Assembly: GCA_019454185.1 (NCBI GenBank)
Contig: CP075368.1
Location: forward strand, 2,025,649 to 2,089,648
Reading direction: 5' to 3'
Length of the DNA stretch: 64,000 nucleotides
Source of the DNA: Phycisphaeraceae bacterium
GTDB lineage: Bacteria; Planctomycetota; Phycisphaerae; Phycisphaerales; UBA1924
Position numbers and translations under genes: made by a program. The notes beneath the pieces were generated by a model. That model did not search any database, was not told the origin of the DNA, and saw nothing but the letters and a program-made list of their open reading frames with translations. Shown here piece after piece: positions 26,947-35,751 of the stretch (position 1 is the first letter of the stretch; each line of letters opens with the position of its first letter).

Positions 26947-27413
26947 CCCTCGCGATCCTGGAACCGAGCACCTGGCTCGGGACTCACCCCATACGCCGTG
27001 ACCGCGCGCCGGGTCACGCCGACAGTTGATAACGCGGTCGCGATCCCATCCCGCTGAGCCGCGAGCAACTCACGATCTCGCTCGTCTCTCTCGCTGATCT
27101 CCGCCGCCAGCCGCTCGATCGCGCGAACCCGCTGGGCCATCCGCTCGCGTGTCTGTGCATCGATCGTGGAAAGCGAATTCGCCCACCGTTCGCGCAGTGG
27201 ACGCTGCTCCTCCGCGATCGTGGCCAACTCATCCAGCAGCCCCTGACGCGATTGCAGAACCTCGAGCACGCCCTGCGCGTCCCCCGCCTCAACAAGCGTG
27301 GTCTGGTGCTGGGAGAGCGCATCAAGAGAGGCGTACAGCGCGCTCTGCCGCTCAACCAAGGCGACGAGCCGCTCACGCCAGTTGTCTCCGATCGCTCCGC
27401 TCGATCGCGTCAT
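26943..27413 (-). CDS. FlgN-like export chaperone
   Basis: FlgN chaperones deliver hook-filament junction proteins (FlgK, FlgL) to the export gate. This 156-residue protein is predicted to be a long helical hairpin and has the FlgN-type head (RERLVALVERQSALYASLDAL). A turn region (GDAQGVLEVLQSRQGLLDEL) and the helix LSTIDAQTRERMAQRVRAIE follow. AGGAGG lies 6 bases before the ATG. Sequence conservation in the family is low, so the call rests on architecture and on its place ahead of the regulatory genes. A sensor-input role for the adjacent kinase is possible but only an idea. Confidence 0.7.
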   Translation of the reverse strand: MTRSSGAIGDNWRERLVALVERQSALYASLDALSQHQTTLVEAGDAQGVLEVLQSRQGLLDELATIAEEQRPLRERWANSLSTIDAQTRERMAQRVRAIERLAAEISERDERDRELLAAQRDGIATALSTVGVTRRAVTAYGVSPEPGARFQDREG

Positions 27414-27444
27414 CCCGGACCTCCTGTCCAGTTCCGCGCCACAC

Positions 27445-29973
27445 TTAATCCAATCCGCCGCTCCTCGACTGCTCGAGTGCGTACAACCTCGCGCTGGCCT
27501 CCAGCCAACGCTCCCAGTCCTTCTTGGTCATCGGCAAGTTCGGGTCATCCCAAACACTTTCCGGTAGCGACTCATAGAACCGCCTGGCCCGAAGGTTCGC
27601 CGTTCTGGCTCGCTCCCAGTCACCCCGCTCCACATACGCGTTCACGATCTGCACCATCGCGACAAGCGAGGCAGGGTCGTTCGGGTACCGCTCCCGAGCG
27701 ACCTCATATCGCCGTATCGCCTCGTCAAACTGGCCAAGGTCGTACGCACAGTCCCCGAGGTAGAACAACGCATTTCGCAGGTACAGCGACTCGATCGCCC
27801 GGCGACGACGCTGCTCCTTCTTCTCGATCAAGGCCGCCGCACGCTCGTACTGGTCGATCGCCAGCCCGAGTCGATCCCGAAGGGTCGTCTCCAGTTCAAC
27901 ACGATCGCCGTCCGGCATCGCCCCCCGCAACACGGCTCGGATCCGCTCAGCATCACGCCGCGCCGAATCAGCCAGCCGGAATCTCCAGAGCCCGGCTCGC
28001 GCATCCTCCGGATACCGCTCGAGTGCCTCGGAGTACCTCTCGATCGCGCGTGGCCAGCGTCCGCTCCGCTCGTACACCCCGGCGAGCTCCACCAGGGCAT
28101 CGCGATACACCGTCGCTCGCGTCCCCGAAATCGCCCCGTCCACAACCGACACAAGAAGTTCCTCCGCCTCATGGTCGTTCTCCGCTTTCCCGTCGAGCAG
28201 CAGACACTGTGCAAGCGGCACATAACTGGCGTCCGCGTACGGTCCCACCCGCACGCCCACATCACGGAGCGATCGATCCGCAAGGATCGAGCGAAACACC
28301 TCGGCACCGCGCTCGTACTCCCCACGCGCCTGGTACGCCGTGCCCAGCCGGAACCTGGCCTCGGCATGACGCCCGTCGCTCGGAAACGACTCCGTGAATT
28401 CCAGAAGTGCCGCCACCGCCTCATCGCGGTCACCCGCGATGTCGTAAGCATCCGCCGCGTCCCAGATCGCATTGGCGTACGACACCGCATCGTCCGAGAC
28501 ACTCGACGCGTACAAGTTCGCGTACATACCCGCCTGCCGGAGATGGCTCCTCGCCTCCTCGCGGACTCCCGGCTCCATCGACGCGATCTCCATCGCCGGA
28601 TCAGTCGACTCAGATCTTGATGGCAGCAACTCAGCCGCAATCGCACGGTGCGACGCCGCCATTGCACGGTACACATCCGCGGGTGCCCGACCCTCAGGAG
28701 CGAGCGATTCCGCCAGCGAAGCGAATGCCAACGCGCTCCGCGGATCCGGGTCGCCGCCCCGTGCGGGTGTTCCGGCCATCAGAACCCGATGCTGACGCAG
28801 CAGACTCTCAATCACATCCGCAGTCGAGACAAGCCCCGAACGCTCGCCGGCGTGAAGAGCACCGACCAGCGTCCGATACGCACCCAGAGACTCATCAAAC
28901 TTCCCCAGCAACGCCTCGCTCTCACCCAGCCCCAGCATGGCTCTTATGAACGTGCGGCTACCGCTGAAGTTCTCGATGATCTCAACATACTTCTCTCGCG
29001 CGTCCTGGGTCCGCCCCTCACGCGCATCGATCTCCGCCTCCATCGCGAGAAGCTCACCGCGAAGTCCATCCCCCGCAGAAAGCAACTGCCCCGCTCGCGC
29101 CAGACTCCTCGACGCCTCCTCCGATTCGCCGGTCTGCATGTACGCGCGCCCGAGCAGCAGATGCAACTCCGCGACCTCGCGCCCCTCCGTACCCGCAAGG
29201 CGCGGCAGGGTTCGAAGCAGCCGAGCAATCACATCCTCCGCATACCCCGCAGCGAGCATCGCCTCCGCCTGACGAGCCGTCGCCCACGACCGATCTTGAG
29301 GAGGCAGGGTCGCATCAGAGAGCATCGAACTGAGCATGCTCGCCGCACGGTCCCTCCCAGAGACACCCTCCTTGATCGCGAGCTCGACCATCCGCCGATA
29401 CAGCGTCCGTCGTTTCGCCGGGTCGTTCTCCCCGAGCTTGTCCGCCCTCACACGCGCCTCATCAACTCTGCCAAGCGAGACCAAGGTGTCCGCAAGGAAG
29501 TATGAGTCACGCGGATCAAGACGCTCACCCAGCTGCTCGGCCAGCAGATACTCCCGCGCAACACTCTCGTTGTTCTCGATGAGAGAGATCCCCAGCCGCT
29601 GCTGCCCGAGGTAGATCGCTCGTGCCGCCAGCGTGTGGTACGCACGACGCTGCTCCAGCCCGACAGCCCCGGAATCCACCGCCGGAAAGACCTTCTCATT
29701 CAGGAGCGCGAGCGCTTCCGGGCTGCGATCATCCGCGATCATCCGGGACGCCTGCTCAAGCGGACCCGACACATCCGGCTTCGGAACGTTCGTCGCAACC
29801 CGGTACAAGCCGATCGTCAGACCCGCGACACCCACAACAAGCAGGGGCACCTGCCAGATCTCACGCCACGACGCATGCCGACGCCCCCCCTCTGGCGCTC
29901 CCTCCGCACTGGCCTGGTCCTCGTGCTGTGTCGAGTCTGCTGCCACACTCGGGCCTCGCGCAGGAACATCCAC
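27445..29973 (-). CDS. Large membrane-anchored TPR-repeat protein of unknown function
   Basis: The 842-residue protein has a charged 35-residue head, one membrane helix (residues 43-60, VPLLVVGVAGLTIGLYRVAT) and then TPR-like helical pairs to the C-terminus. Clear TPR motifs include FIRAMLGLGESEALLGKFDESLGAYRTLV, taken in parts, and the C-terminal LYLRNALFYLGDCAYDLGQFDEAIRRYE. The protein probably projects a protein-interaction solenoid into the periplasm. The start is a GTG; the AGGAG upstream is too distant to be decisive. It lies 31 bases before the FlgN-like gene. The partner is unknown. Confidence 0.8.
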   Translation of the reverse strand: MDVPARGPSVAADSTQHEDQASAEGAPEGGRRHASWREIWQVPLLVVGVAGLTIGLYRVATNVPKPDVSGPLEQASRMIADDRSPEALALLNEKVFPAVDSGAVGLEQRRAYHTLAARAIYLGQQRLGISLIENNESVAREYLLAEQLGERLDPRDSYFLADTLVSLGRVDEARVRADKLGENDPAKRRTLYRRMVELAIKEGVSGRDRAASMLSSMLSDATLPPQDRSWATARQAEAMLAAGYAEDVIARLLRTLPRLAGTEGREVAELHLLLGRAYMQTGESEEASRSLARAGQLLSAGDGLRGELLAMEAEIDAREGRTQDAREKYVEIIENFSGSRTFIRAMLGLGESEALLGKFDESLGAYRTLVGALHAGERSGLVSTADVIESLLRQHRVLMAGTPARGGDPDPRSALAFASLAESLAPEGRAPADVYRAMAASHRAIAAELLPSRSESTDPAMEIASMEPGVREEARSHLRQAGMYANLYASSVSDDAVSYANAIWDAADAYDIAGDRDEAVAALLEFTESFPSDGRHAEARFRLGTAYQARGEYERGAEVFRSILADRSLRDVGVRVGPYADASYVPLAQCLLLDGKAENDHEAEELLVSVVDGAISGTRATVYRDALVELAGVYERSGRWPRAIERYSEALERYPEDARAGLWRFRLADSARRDAERIRAVLRGAMPDGDRVELETTLRDRLGLAIDQYERAAALIEKKEQRRRRAIESLYLRNALFYLGDCAYDLGQFDEAIRRYEVARERYPNDPASLVAMVQIVNAYVERGDWERARTANLRARRFYESLPESVWDDPNLPMTKKDWERWLEASARLYALEQSRSGGLD

Positions 29974-30054
29974 GCCGCGGCACGCGCCCCGGCTCCTGGC
30001 TTGCTATCGGACGTTCTACCCCCACTTCTTCACCGCTGGAAGCGACACACCCGC

Positions 30055-31686
30055 TCACTCTCCCCGCACCGAACTCTCCTCAGGATCAAACCGCTCGACC
30101 ACCACCGCCCCGGCCGCCACGTCCCCTCGATGCCTGCCACCGGCCTCGAAAAGCCCGAGCATCGCCGCCGGCGGAAGCGCCCACTTCACGGCGTTGCGTG
30201 TCGCCGCACGCAGCAGTCCAAGCCCCCTCCGGTCGATCGTCTCCCGTCCTACCACAGGCAGCACCTCGCACCCCAGCAACCCCTTCCCGATCGAGCAACC
30301 GAAGAACGCCTCGGCGATCGTCCCCGCAAAGAACCCTACGACCACAATATCCACTAGCCCCATGACGCCCATGCCCCCGGGCGTCAGCTTCAAGACGTCA
30401 AGCTGCTGCCCCGGCGACGCGCCGGTCAGCAGCCAGACCGCGCCCACCGCCACACACAGATCAATCACCGATGCCGCGACCCGTCGCCCACTCGGAGCCA
30501 GCGCCACACCACGGGGAAGCGTCAGCACACCCGAGTCGTCTCCGATCCTGATCACAAACAGCAGCACCGCAGTCGTCGCACCCACAAGCAGCACAACCAA
30601 CGCGCGGAAATCCTGCGTGGAAAGCGGCCCCCTCCGTGCCGCAGACCCGTCATGGAATACAAGCCCGGTCGATGCCGACACCTCCCACACTTTCGCAGAC
30701 GCCGCGCCACGCTCAACTCCCCCTTCGTCGCCCTCTCCCGTCCACACCGCCACCACCCTGCCGACATCCCCGAGCGGCACGATCCCGACCGGTTGCCCGC
30801 ACTCATCATGCGCGGCGATCCGATACCAACCACCGCCGATGTCCGTCCAGTAATTCAACGACGAGCCAAGCCACCCCACCGCAACAAGCACAGAGCCAAC
30901 ACCCACGAACCGCACCCCGGGAACCTCATCGGGGACCGATGCCAACCCGCGCCGGACCCAGACACCCGCATCATCATCCCCATTCTCGGATCCCGGACCG
31001 GGCTCCACCGATCTCACCCACACACTCAGCCCGCCCCCCCTCGCATGCCCCACGATCCCGAGCCGTCCGTCAATCGTGACGACATCAACCGGCCTCTGCA
31101 AGTCCACCCCGCCATCGCCATCGGTTGGAAATGGCGTGACCTCATCCCACGCGCTCCCGCTCAGTCGAGAGACCACCACGCCGCCGACTGCCCCGGGCTC
31201 GTCCGACCGAACCACCGCAAACACGCCCTCGCTCGTCCCTGCAACGCCGAGCAGACCGCCTCGCCTGGAGAGCGAGCGGTGCGCATCCAAGCGTCCACGC
31301 GGCTCATACGCATACATCCCCGCGATCGGCGTCAGCACCGCTCGAAGCGACAACACCTCCAGCGAGCCCGAATCACGCTCCGGAGGCGGATCGAAGAGCA
31401 TGTACACACGGTCGGAGACCGCCGCGATCGCAACCGCCGGTTGCTCTAGACGCATCGCGGGATAGAGCAATCCATCCGACGCGCCATACAACCCCGCCCT
31501 CGGCGCGACGTGCGCAAGCATCGTCGCTCGCTCATTGCGGGGGTTCGGATCCGGCAGCACAACCCAGCCATGCGATGGACCCGCGAGGCCCGACACACTC
31601 CCCGCCGAAGGCATTTCGGCTCGCGCGCAATGAGCGCACACCCACACGACGAAACCGATCAGGATCATCGCTCGGTTCATACCCAT
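30055..31686 (-). CDS. Signal-peptide protein with C-terminal RDD membrane domain
   Basis: From the ATG at 31686 (AGGA 8 bases upstream) the product has 543 residues. It opens with a signal peptide (MILIGFVVWVCAHCARA), then a beta-rich domain of about 300 residues that looks like a propeller (repeats of VGVGSVLVAVGWLGSS-type strands). A membrane helix (RALVVLLVGATTAVLLFVI) and an RDD domain follow (LAPSGRRVAASVIDLCVAVGAVW, later AATRNAVKWALPPAAMLGLF). RDD domains are membrane modules of mixed role, including transport. It lies 81 bases before the TPR gene and may act with it. Confidence 0.75.
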   Translation of the reverse strand: MGMNRAMILIGFVVWVCAHCARAEMPSAGSVSGLAGPSHGWVVLPDPNPRNERATMLAHVAPRAGLYGASDGLLYPAMRLEQPAVAIAAVSDRVYMLFDPPPERDSGSLEVLSLRAVLTPIAGMYAYEPRGRLDAHRSLSRRGGLLGVAGTSEGVFAVVRSDEPGAVGGVVVSRLSGSAWDEVTPFPTDGDGGVDLQRPVDVVTIDGRLGIVGHARGGGLSVWVRSVEPGPGSENGDDDAGVWVRRGLASVPDEVPGVRFVGVGSVLVAVGWLGSSLNYWTDIGGGWYRIAAHDECGQPVGIVPLGDVGRVVAVWTGEGDEGGVERGAASAKVWEVSASTGLVFHDGSAARRGPLSTQDFRALVVLLVGATTAVLLFVIRIGDDSGVLTLPRGVALAPSGRRVAASVIDLCVAVGAVWLLTGASPGQQLDVLKLTPGGMGVMGLVDIVVVGFFAGTIAEAFFGCSIGKGLLGCEVLPVVGRETIDRRGLGLLRAATRNAVKWALPPAAMLGLFEAGGRHRGDVAAGAVVVERFDPEESSVRGE

Positions 31687-31771
31687 GCACGCCATCCTAC
31701 GGCCGAGCAAGCGCAGACCTCGCGGAAGGGGCCCCAGCACATCGCCGGAACACCTCCCCGCGATGCCCGAT

Positions 31772-33052
31772 TCACAGTCTCTCAAACGTCGGCAGAGACC
31801 CAACCAGCGGCAGTGCATACTCGACAAACTCTCGCGAAACATTGTTGTGCCCCTGGATGAACTCCTTGGGCATGTGACGTGTCTTCGCGGCCACGGCTGA
31901 CAACTCCACACGCTGATACTCGCTGACATACGGCGCGCCGTTGTCCATCCCCAGCCACAGCGTCGAGCCGGAGCCAGGACGCTTGATCGCCACGCTCCCA
32001 TCCAGATGCCCCTGCATCGCGACCCGGGCCGCATACTGCCCGCTTCGTCTCGCCTCCAGCCGGTCGATCGGCGACGTATCCGGCCAGCATCGCTGGATGT
32101 ATCCAAATGTGTCAGCCCGGACGCGGGGCGGCTTGCCGCCCGCAGGGGTCAGCTTCGCCTTGATGAGATCGGACAACTGGTCACCCAGCGCGCCCGAACC
32201 TGAGAGCTGCACATTCCCGTGTGCATCGACCTGCCCACCCTTGATGAGCGTCGCGCCGATCGGCGTGCCGCTCGCGTCGCTGATCCCCTCAGAGACCGCG
32301 ATGTGGCAACGCCCCTTCTTCGAATAAATCGCCTCTACGTCGGCAAGAAAGCGATCGGTCTCGAACGGAACCTCGGGCAGATAGATCAACTGCGGACCGT
32401 CCGTCGACTCGCCCTGCACATGCGGGTTCAGGTGCCGATCAAAACGCCGGGCGAGCGCACTCGCGGCTGTCAGAAACCCCGCGTGCCGACCCATGATCAC
32501 GTTGATCTTGATCCCCGGAAGCGAGATGTTGTCCATGAAGTCCGCCATGCACGCCATCGCGACAAAGCGCGCCGCCGATGGAAATCCCGGCGTGTGGTCG
32601 TTCTCCATCAGATCGTTGTCAACCGTCTTCGGCACATGGAAGCAACGCATGTCATAGTTGGAAGCGACCGCCATCTCCCGCACGATGCGGCACGTATCGC
32701 TCGAGTCATTCCCACCGATATAAAAGAAGTATCTGATGTCGTGCTTCTTGCACGACTCAAGAATCCTCTCGCAATACGCACGATCCGGCTTGTCGCGCGT
32801 CGAGCCGAGCCCCGCCGAAGGCGTGAACGCGAGCCGATCGAGCACATCCTGGTGCGTGTCGGTGAAATCATGGAACTCGCCCTTGGTCAGCCCGCGCACA
32901 GCGTGCTTCATCCCGAGGATCTTCGAGACGTGCCCCGAGGCGTGCAGCCCCGAACGCAAACCCTCGACCACGCCGACGAGTGACTGATTGATGACAGCCG
33001 TCGGGCCGCCGGACTGACCGATCGCTGCGTTTCCACGGACAAGGTCGGGCAT
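31772..33052 (-). CDS. pfp: 6-phosphofructokinase, probably pyrophosphate-dependent
   Basis: The 426-residue enzyme phosphorylates fructose 6-phosphate. The A-subfamily fold is seen from AIGQSGGPTAVINQSL. The donor-binding loop reads GGND (residues 113-116), with Asp at the position that is Gly in ATP-dependent enzymes. The catalytic loop reads PKTVDND (141-147), with the Lys typical of PPi-dependent enzymes instead of the Gly of ATP types. Both point to PPi as donor. GIKINVIMGRHAGFL and IYLPEVPF are further family blocks. AGGAG lies 7 bases before the ATG. It stands alone between RDD and GNAT genes. Confidence 0.9.
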   Translation of the reverse strand: MPDLVRGNAAIGQSGGPTAVINQSLVGVVEGLRSGLHASGHVSKILGMKHAVRGLTKGEFHDFTDTHQDVLDRLAFTPSAGLGSTRDKPDRAYCERILESCKKHDIRYFFYIGGNDSSDTCRIVREMAVASNYDMRCFHVPKTVDNDLMENDHTPGFPSAARFVAMACMADFMDNISLPGIKINVIMGRHAGFLTAASALARRFDRHLNPHVQGESTDGPQLIYLPEVPFETDRFLADVEAIYSKKGRCHIAVSEGISDASGTPIGATLIKGGQVDAHGNVQLSGSGALGDQLSDLIKAKLTPAGGKPPRVRADTFGYIQRCWPDTSPIDRLEARRSGQYAARVAMQGHLDGSVAIKRPGSGSTLWLGMDNGAPYVSEYQRVELSAVAAKTRHMPKEFIQGHNNVSREFVEYALPLVGSLPTFERL

Positions 33053-33092
33053 GGCATATCTCCTGAGGCCATCATCGTAGAGCTACCTCCGA

Positions 33093-33632
33093 TCAGAGGC
33101 GCATGCCGTATACGACCTTGTCGTCGCCCGGGGCGTAGAAGTCCGCCAGGCGCGCCTCTTCGGCATATCCGAGAGAGATGTAGAACCTCCTGGTCGGCGC
33201 GTACTGATCGCGGCCGGACGTCTCAGCGAAGAGGCGACGGCCGCCCAAGCCGCGAACTCGCGACTCGGTCTCGCGTTGGAGGAGCCGACCGAGGCCATGA
33301 GCCCGGAAGTCGTTGTGGACGGCGATCCAATAAAGGTCGAAGGTCCCCTGGGTGCAGGGCGTCTGCCCGTAGCAGGTGTAGCCGATCGTGCGGGTGCCGC
33401 CGCTCCCATCGGGGGCGTCGGCAAAGAGAAAGCGGTACCCCTCGATCGGGCCTTTCGCGAGCGTCTCTTCGACGAGTTCGCAGGCCACATCGATCTCGTG
33501 GTCGTAGAAGAACCGCGTGCTTGACACAATCTCGCGAACGCGCACGATGTCCTCACGCATAACGGCCTCGCGCAGTGTGAGCGTGCGAAGCAGGTCGCCG
33601 GGTTGTCGAAGGGGCATGTCAGCCGCGTTCAT
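33093..33632 (-). CDS. GNAT-family acetyltransferase coupled to the ATP-grasp genes
   Basis: The 179-residue protein has the GNAT fold: a central strand (GTFDLYWIAV), the acetyl-CoA loop (DFRAHGLGRLLQRETE, matching the R/Q-x-x-G-x-G/A pattern), and the C-terminal RRFYISLGYAEEARLADFY. It overlaps the preceding ATP-grasp gene by 4 bases, so the two are co-translated. GNAT plus ATP-grasp pairs occur in conserved operons predicted to make amide-linked or peptide-like small products. Its substrate is unknown. Confidence 0.85.
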   Translation of the reverse strand: MNAADMPLRQPGDLLRTLTLREAVMREDIVRVREIVSSTRFFYDHEIDVACELVEETLAKGPIEGYRFLFADAPDGSGGTRTIGYTCYGQTPCTQGTFDLYWIAVHNDFRAHGLGRLLQRETESRVRGLGGRRLFAETSGRDQYAPTRRFYISLGYAEEARLADFYAPGDDKVVYGMRL

Positions 33633-34693
33633 CGTGGTTCGCTCGCGTCATGTGGGAGTGAAGGGGCGATTCGGCGTTCGATTGCGCAGCGAATGATCCG
33701 ATCAACTGCCCCTGCGTAAGAGATGCCCGCGCGGCCGAGTGCCGCCGCAAATCCCGCATCGGGCGCGATGCACGGATTGGTGTTCACCTCGAGCACCCAC
33801 GGCTCGTTGCGCCCATCGACCCTGATATCGATCCTCGCATACCCGGAAAGGCCGAAGACCTCCCAGGCACGCCGCGCAACGCCCCTCAGCCGGTCGATGA
33901 GCTGAGCATCCTCACGCGGAAAGTCAAACCGGCGCACAGTCCGCTTGTACTCCTCGCTGCTCTCGTCCCACTTGGCGCGATAGCCGATGACCCTCGGCTT
34001 CTCGGCGCCATACCCCTCGAAGACGATCTCGGCCGGAGGAAGAATCTCGGGCACTCCAGGCGAGCGCGGATCTTCGAGCAACGACAGATTGAACTCGCGC
34101 CCGTCGATGAACTTCTCAGCGAACCCCTCGCCCCCGAGCGCGGGCAACCGCCGTTCGATCTCTCGCTCCAATGCCTCACGAGTCTCGACCGAGACCACCG
34201 AGTCCTCGTCAAGCCCGATCGACGCGTGCTCCCAGACGCTCTTCACAATCCAGGTCGCCGACCTCGGGAACGCCCCGCCGCCGACCGCGTGCGTCGGCAG
34301 ATGGCGACGGGACCGATCAATCTCGATCCAGTCCGCCGTAGGCAGATTCGATCCGCGCATCAGACGCTTCGCCGTCAGTTTGTTCGCCGTGATGAACGTC
34401 GGCGCAGACCCGTTCCCCGTGAAGGGAACAGACTGCGACTCAAGCAGCAACGGCACAAGCGGACACAGCCGCCCGCGCGACCCCAGCGTCTCGACAAGGT
34501 TGAACACCACATCGGGACGCTCGCTCAGCAGGTTTCGTTCCAGCGATGCAAGATCCAGCGAGCATGCGATCACGCTCGCCACGTGCCCGGTCTGCACCAA
34601 CGCCGCACGGACCGCATCAACCTGCGCCAGCAGATCCAACGCGTCCGGAGCGGAATCCGCGGGCACGTCGTCATGAAGGATGAGGACATTCAT
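33629..34693 (-). CDS. ATP-grasp ligase, D-Ala-D-Ala ligase-like (second of a tandem pair)
   Basis: The 354-residue protein starts at 34693 (MNVLILHDDV), inside the last codons of the neighbouring ligase (ATGA overlap). The ATP-grasp core shows FNLVETLGSRGRL near the front, ITANKLTAKRLMRG, FAEKFIDGREFNLSLLE and the metal-binding EVNTNPCIAPDAGF near the C-terminus. The fold joins a carboxylate to an amine using ATP. It differs strongly from its tandem partner, so the two probably act on different substrates. The canonical ddl neighbourhood (mur genes) is absent, so a peptidoglycan role is not supported. Confidence 0.88.
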   Translation of the reverse strand: MNVLILHDDVPADSAPDALDLLAQVDAVRAALVQTGHVASVIACSLDLASLERNLLSERPDVVFNLVETLGSRGRLCPLVPLLLESQSVPFTGNGSAPTFITANKLTAKRLMRGSNLPTADWIEIDRSRRHLPTHAVGGGAFPRSATWIVKSVWEHASIGLDEDSVVSVETREALEREIERRLPALGGEGFAEKFIDGREFNLSLLEDPRSPGVPEILPPAEIVFEGYGAEKPRVIGYRAKWDESSEEYKRTVRRFDFPREDAQLIDRLRGVARRAWEVFGLSGYARIDIRVDGRNEPWVLEVNTNPCIAPDAGFAAALGRAGISYAGAVDRIIRCAIERRIAPSLPHDASEPR

Positions 34694-35703
34694 CCCCGAG
34701 CACCCGCCGCGTCGCGCACCTGAGACCCTTCGCAAACACGCTCCATCGCGGACTCGATGATCCAACGGATCAGTTGCTCATACTCGATCCCCGCGTACTT
34801 GCAGAGAAAGACCAGATCCGACCAACCAGGCCTCAACCCAGGCAGAGGATTGATCTCGATGAATGCGGGCTTGCCGTTCCGATCGGTCCGCACATCAACC
34901 CGCGACACATCGCGACAGCCAAGCCCGCGATACGACGCAAGCGCAAGATCCGATGCCGCCCGGGCCTCGTCGTCGGTCGCAATCGAGTACGACACCTTAC
35001 CGACCCAGTCATCCTTGTTGGTCGCCGAGTAAAATCCGTGTGGCGCATTCGGTCCGATGTGGATCTCCATGCATCCGAGCACCCTGGCCCGCTCACCCGT
35101 CCCCACGATGCCGACCGTGAACTCACGACCCGGCAGGTACTCCTCGACCAAGACCGGCTGACCGTACCGCTCGAGCAACGCGAGGCACACATCCCGAAGC
35201 TCACGCGGCTCCGAGATCTTCGACGCTCCCGTCACGCCCTTGCTCGACCCCTCGGCGACCGGCTTCGCAAAGAGCGGATACGCAAGCTCGATCGATCCCA
35301 GGTCACCCTCGCAACCGACAAGCCCGAATCGCGCCGTGTTCAATCCCATGTCGCGCACGACACGCTTGCACATCCCCTTGTGCAGCGTGAGCGCGCACAC
35401 GAGCGGGTCACTGAAGGTATAGGGGATCCTGTACGCATCCAGGAGCGCGGGGACCTGCGCCTCACGACCAATCCCGTGCATCCCCTCCGCGATGTTGATC
35501 ACAAGATCCCATCGCTCGCCCGCAACAAGGCGCTTGGCAAGATCCTTCACATGCCCCACACGCGTCGTGCGATGCCCCATCAACTCGGCGACCGCCGCGA
35601 GCGCATCGACGGTCTCGATGCTATCCAGTTCCGAGCACTCATCCGGCGTGTACCCCTGCGCGAGATACTCGTTCTTGAGGTCGTATGTCAGCCCGATGTG
35701 CAT
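34690..35703 (-). CDS. ATP-grasp ligase, D-Ala-D-Ala ligase-like (first of a tandem pair)
   Basis: The 337-residue protein starts MHIGLTYDLKNEYL. It has NIAEGMHGIGREAQVPALLDAYRIPYTFSDP in consecutive parts, which resembles the 'EG..GE...P..LE....P.TG' region of Ddl. FAKPVAEGSSKGV is the ATP-binding loop, VLVEEYLPGREFTVGIVG the central block, and FIEINPLPGLRPGWSD carries the metal-binding residues. Together with the next ligase and GNAT gene it forms a three-gene overlapping unit. The reaction class (ATP-dependent amide bond) is established for the fold; the substrates are unknown. Confidence 0.88.
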   Translation of the reverse strand: MHIGLTYDLKNEYLAQGYTPDECSELDSIETVDALAAVAELMGHRTTRVGHVKDLAKRLVAGERWDLVINIAEGMHGIGREAQVPALLDAYRIPYTFSDPLVCALTLHKGMCKRVVRDMGLNTARFGLVGCEGDLGSIELAYPLFAKPVAEGSSKGVTGASKISEPRELRDVCLALLERYGQPVLVEEYLPGREFTVGIVGTGERARVLGCMEIHIGPNAPHGFYSATNKDDWVGKVSYSIATDDEARAASDLALASYRGLGCRDVSRVDVRTDRNGKPAFIEINPLPGLRPGWSDLVFLCKYAGIEYEQLIRWIIESAMERVCEGSQVRDAAGARG

Positions 35704-35751
35704 GGCCCAAGCGTATGGGGCAAGCCCCTCGACGGTGGACCTCTGTCGCCT

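Noticed and set aside
30003..30033. A CCGATA motif upstream of the TPR gene that could be a sigma28 -10 box
   Set aside because: The -35 match (TGAAG) is partial and the spacing is two bases longer than in the enteric consensus, so it was not called.
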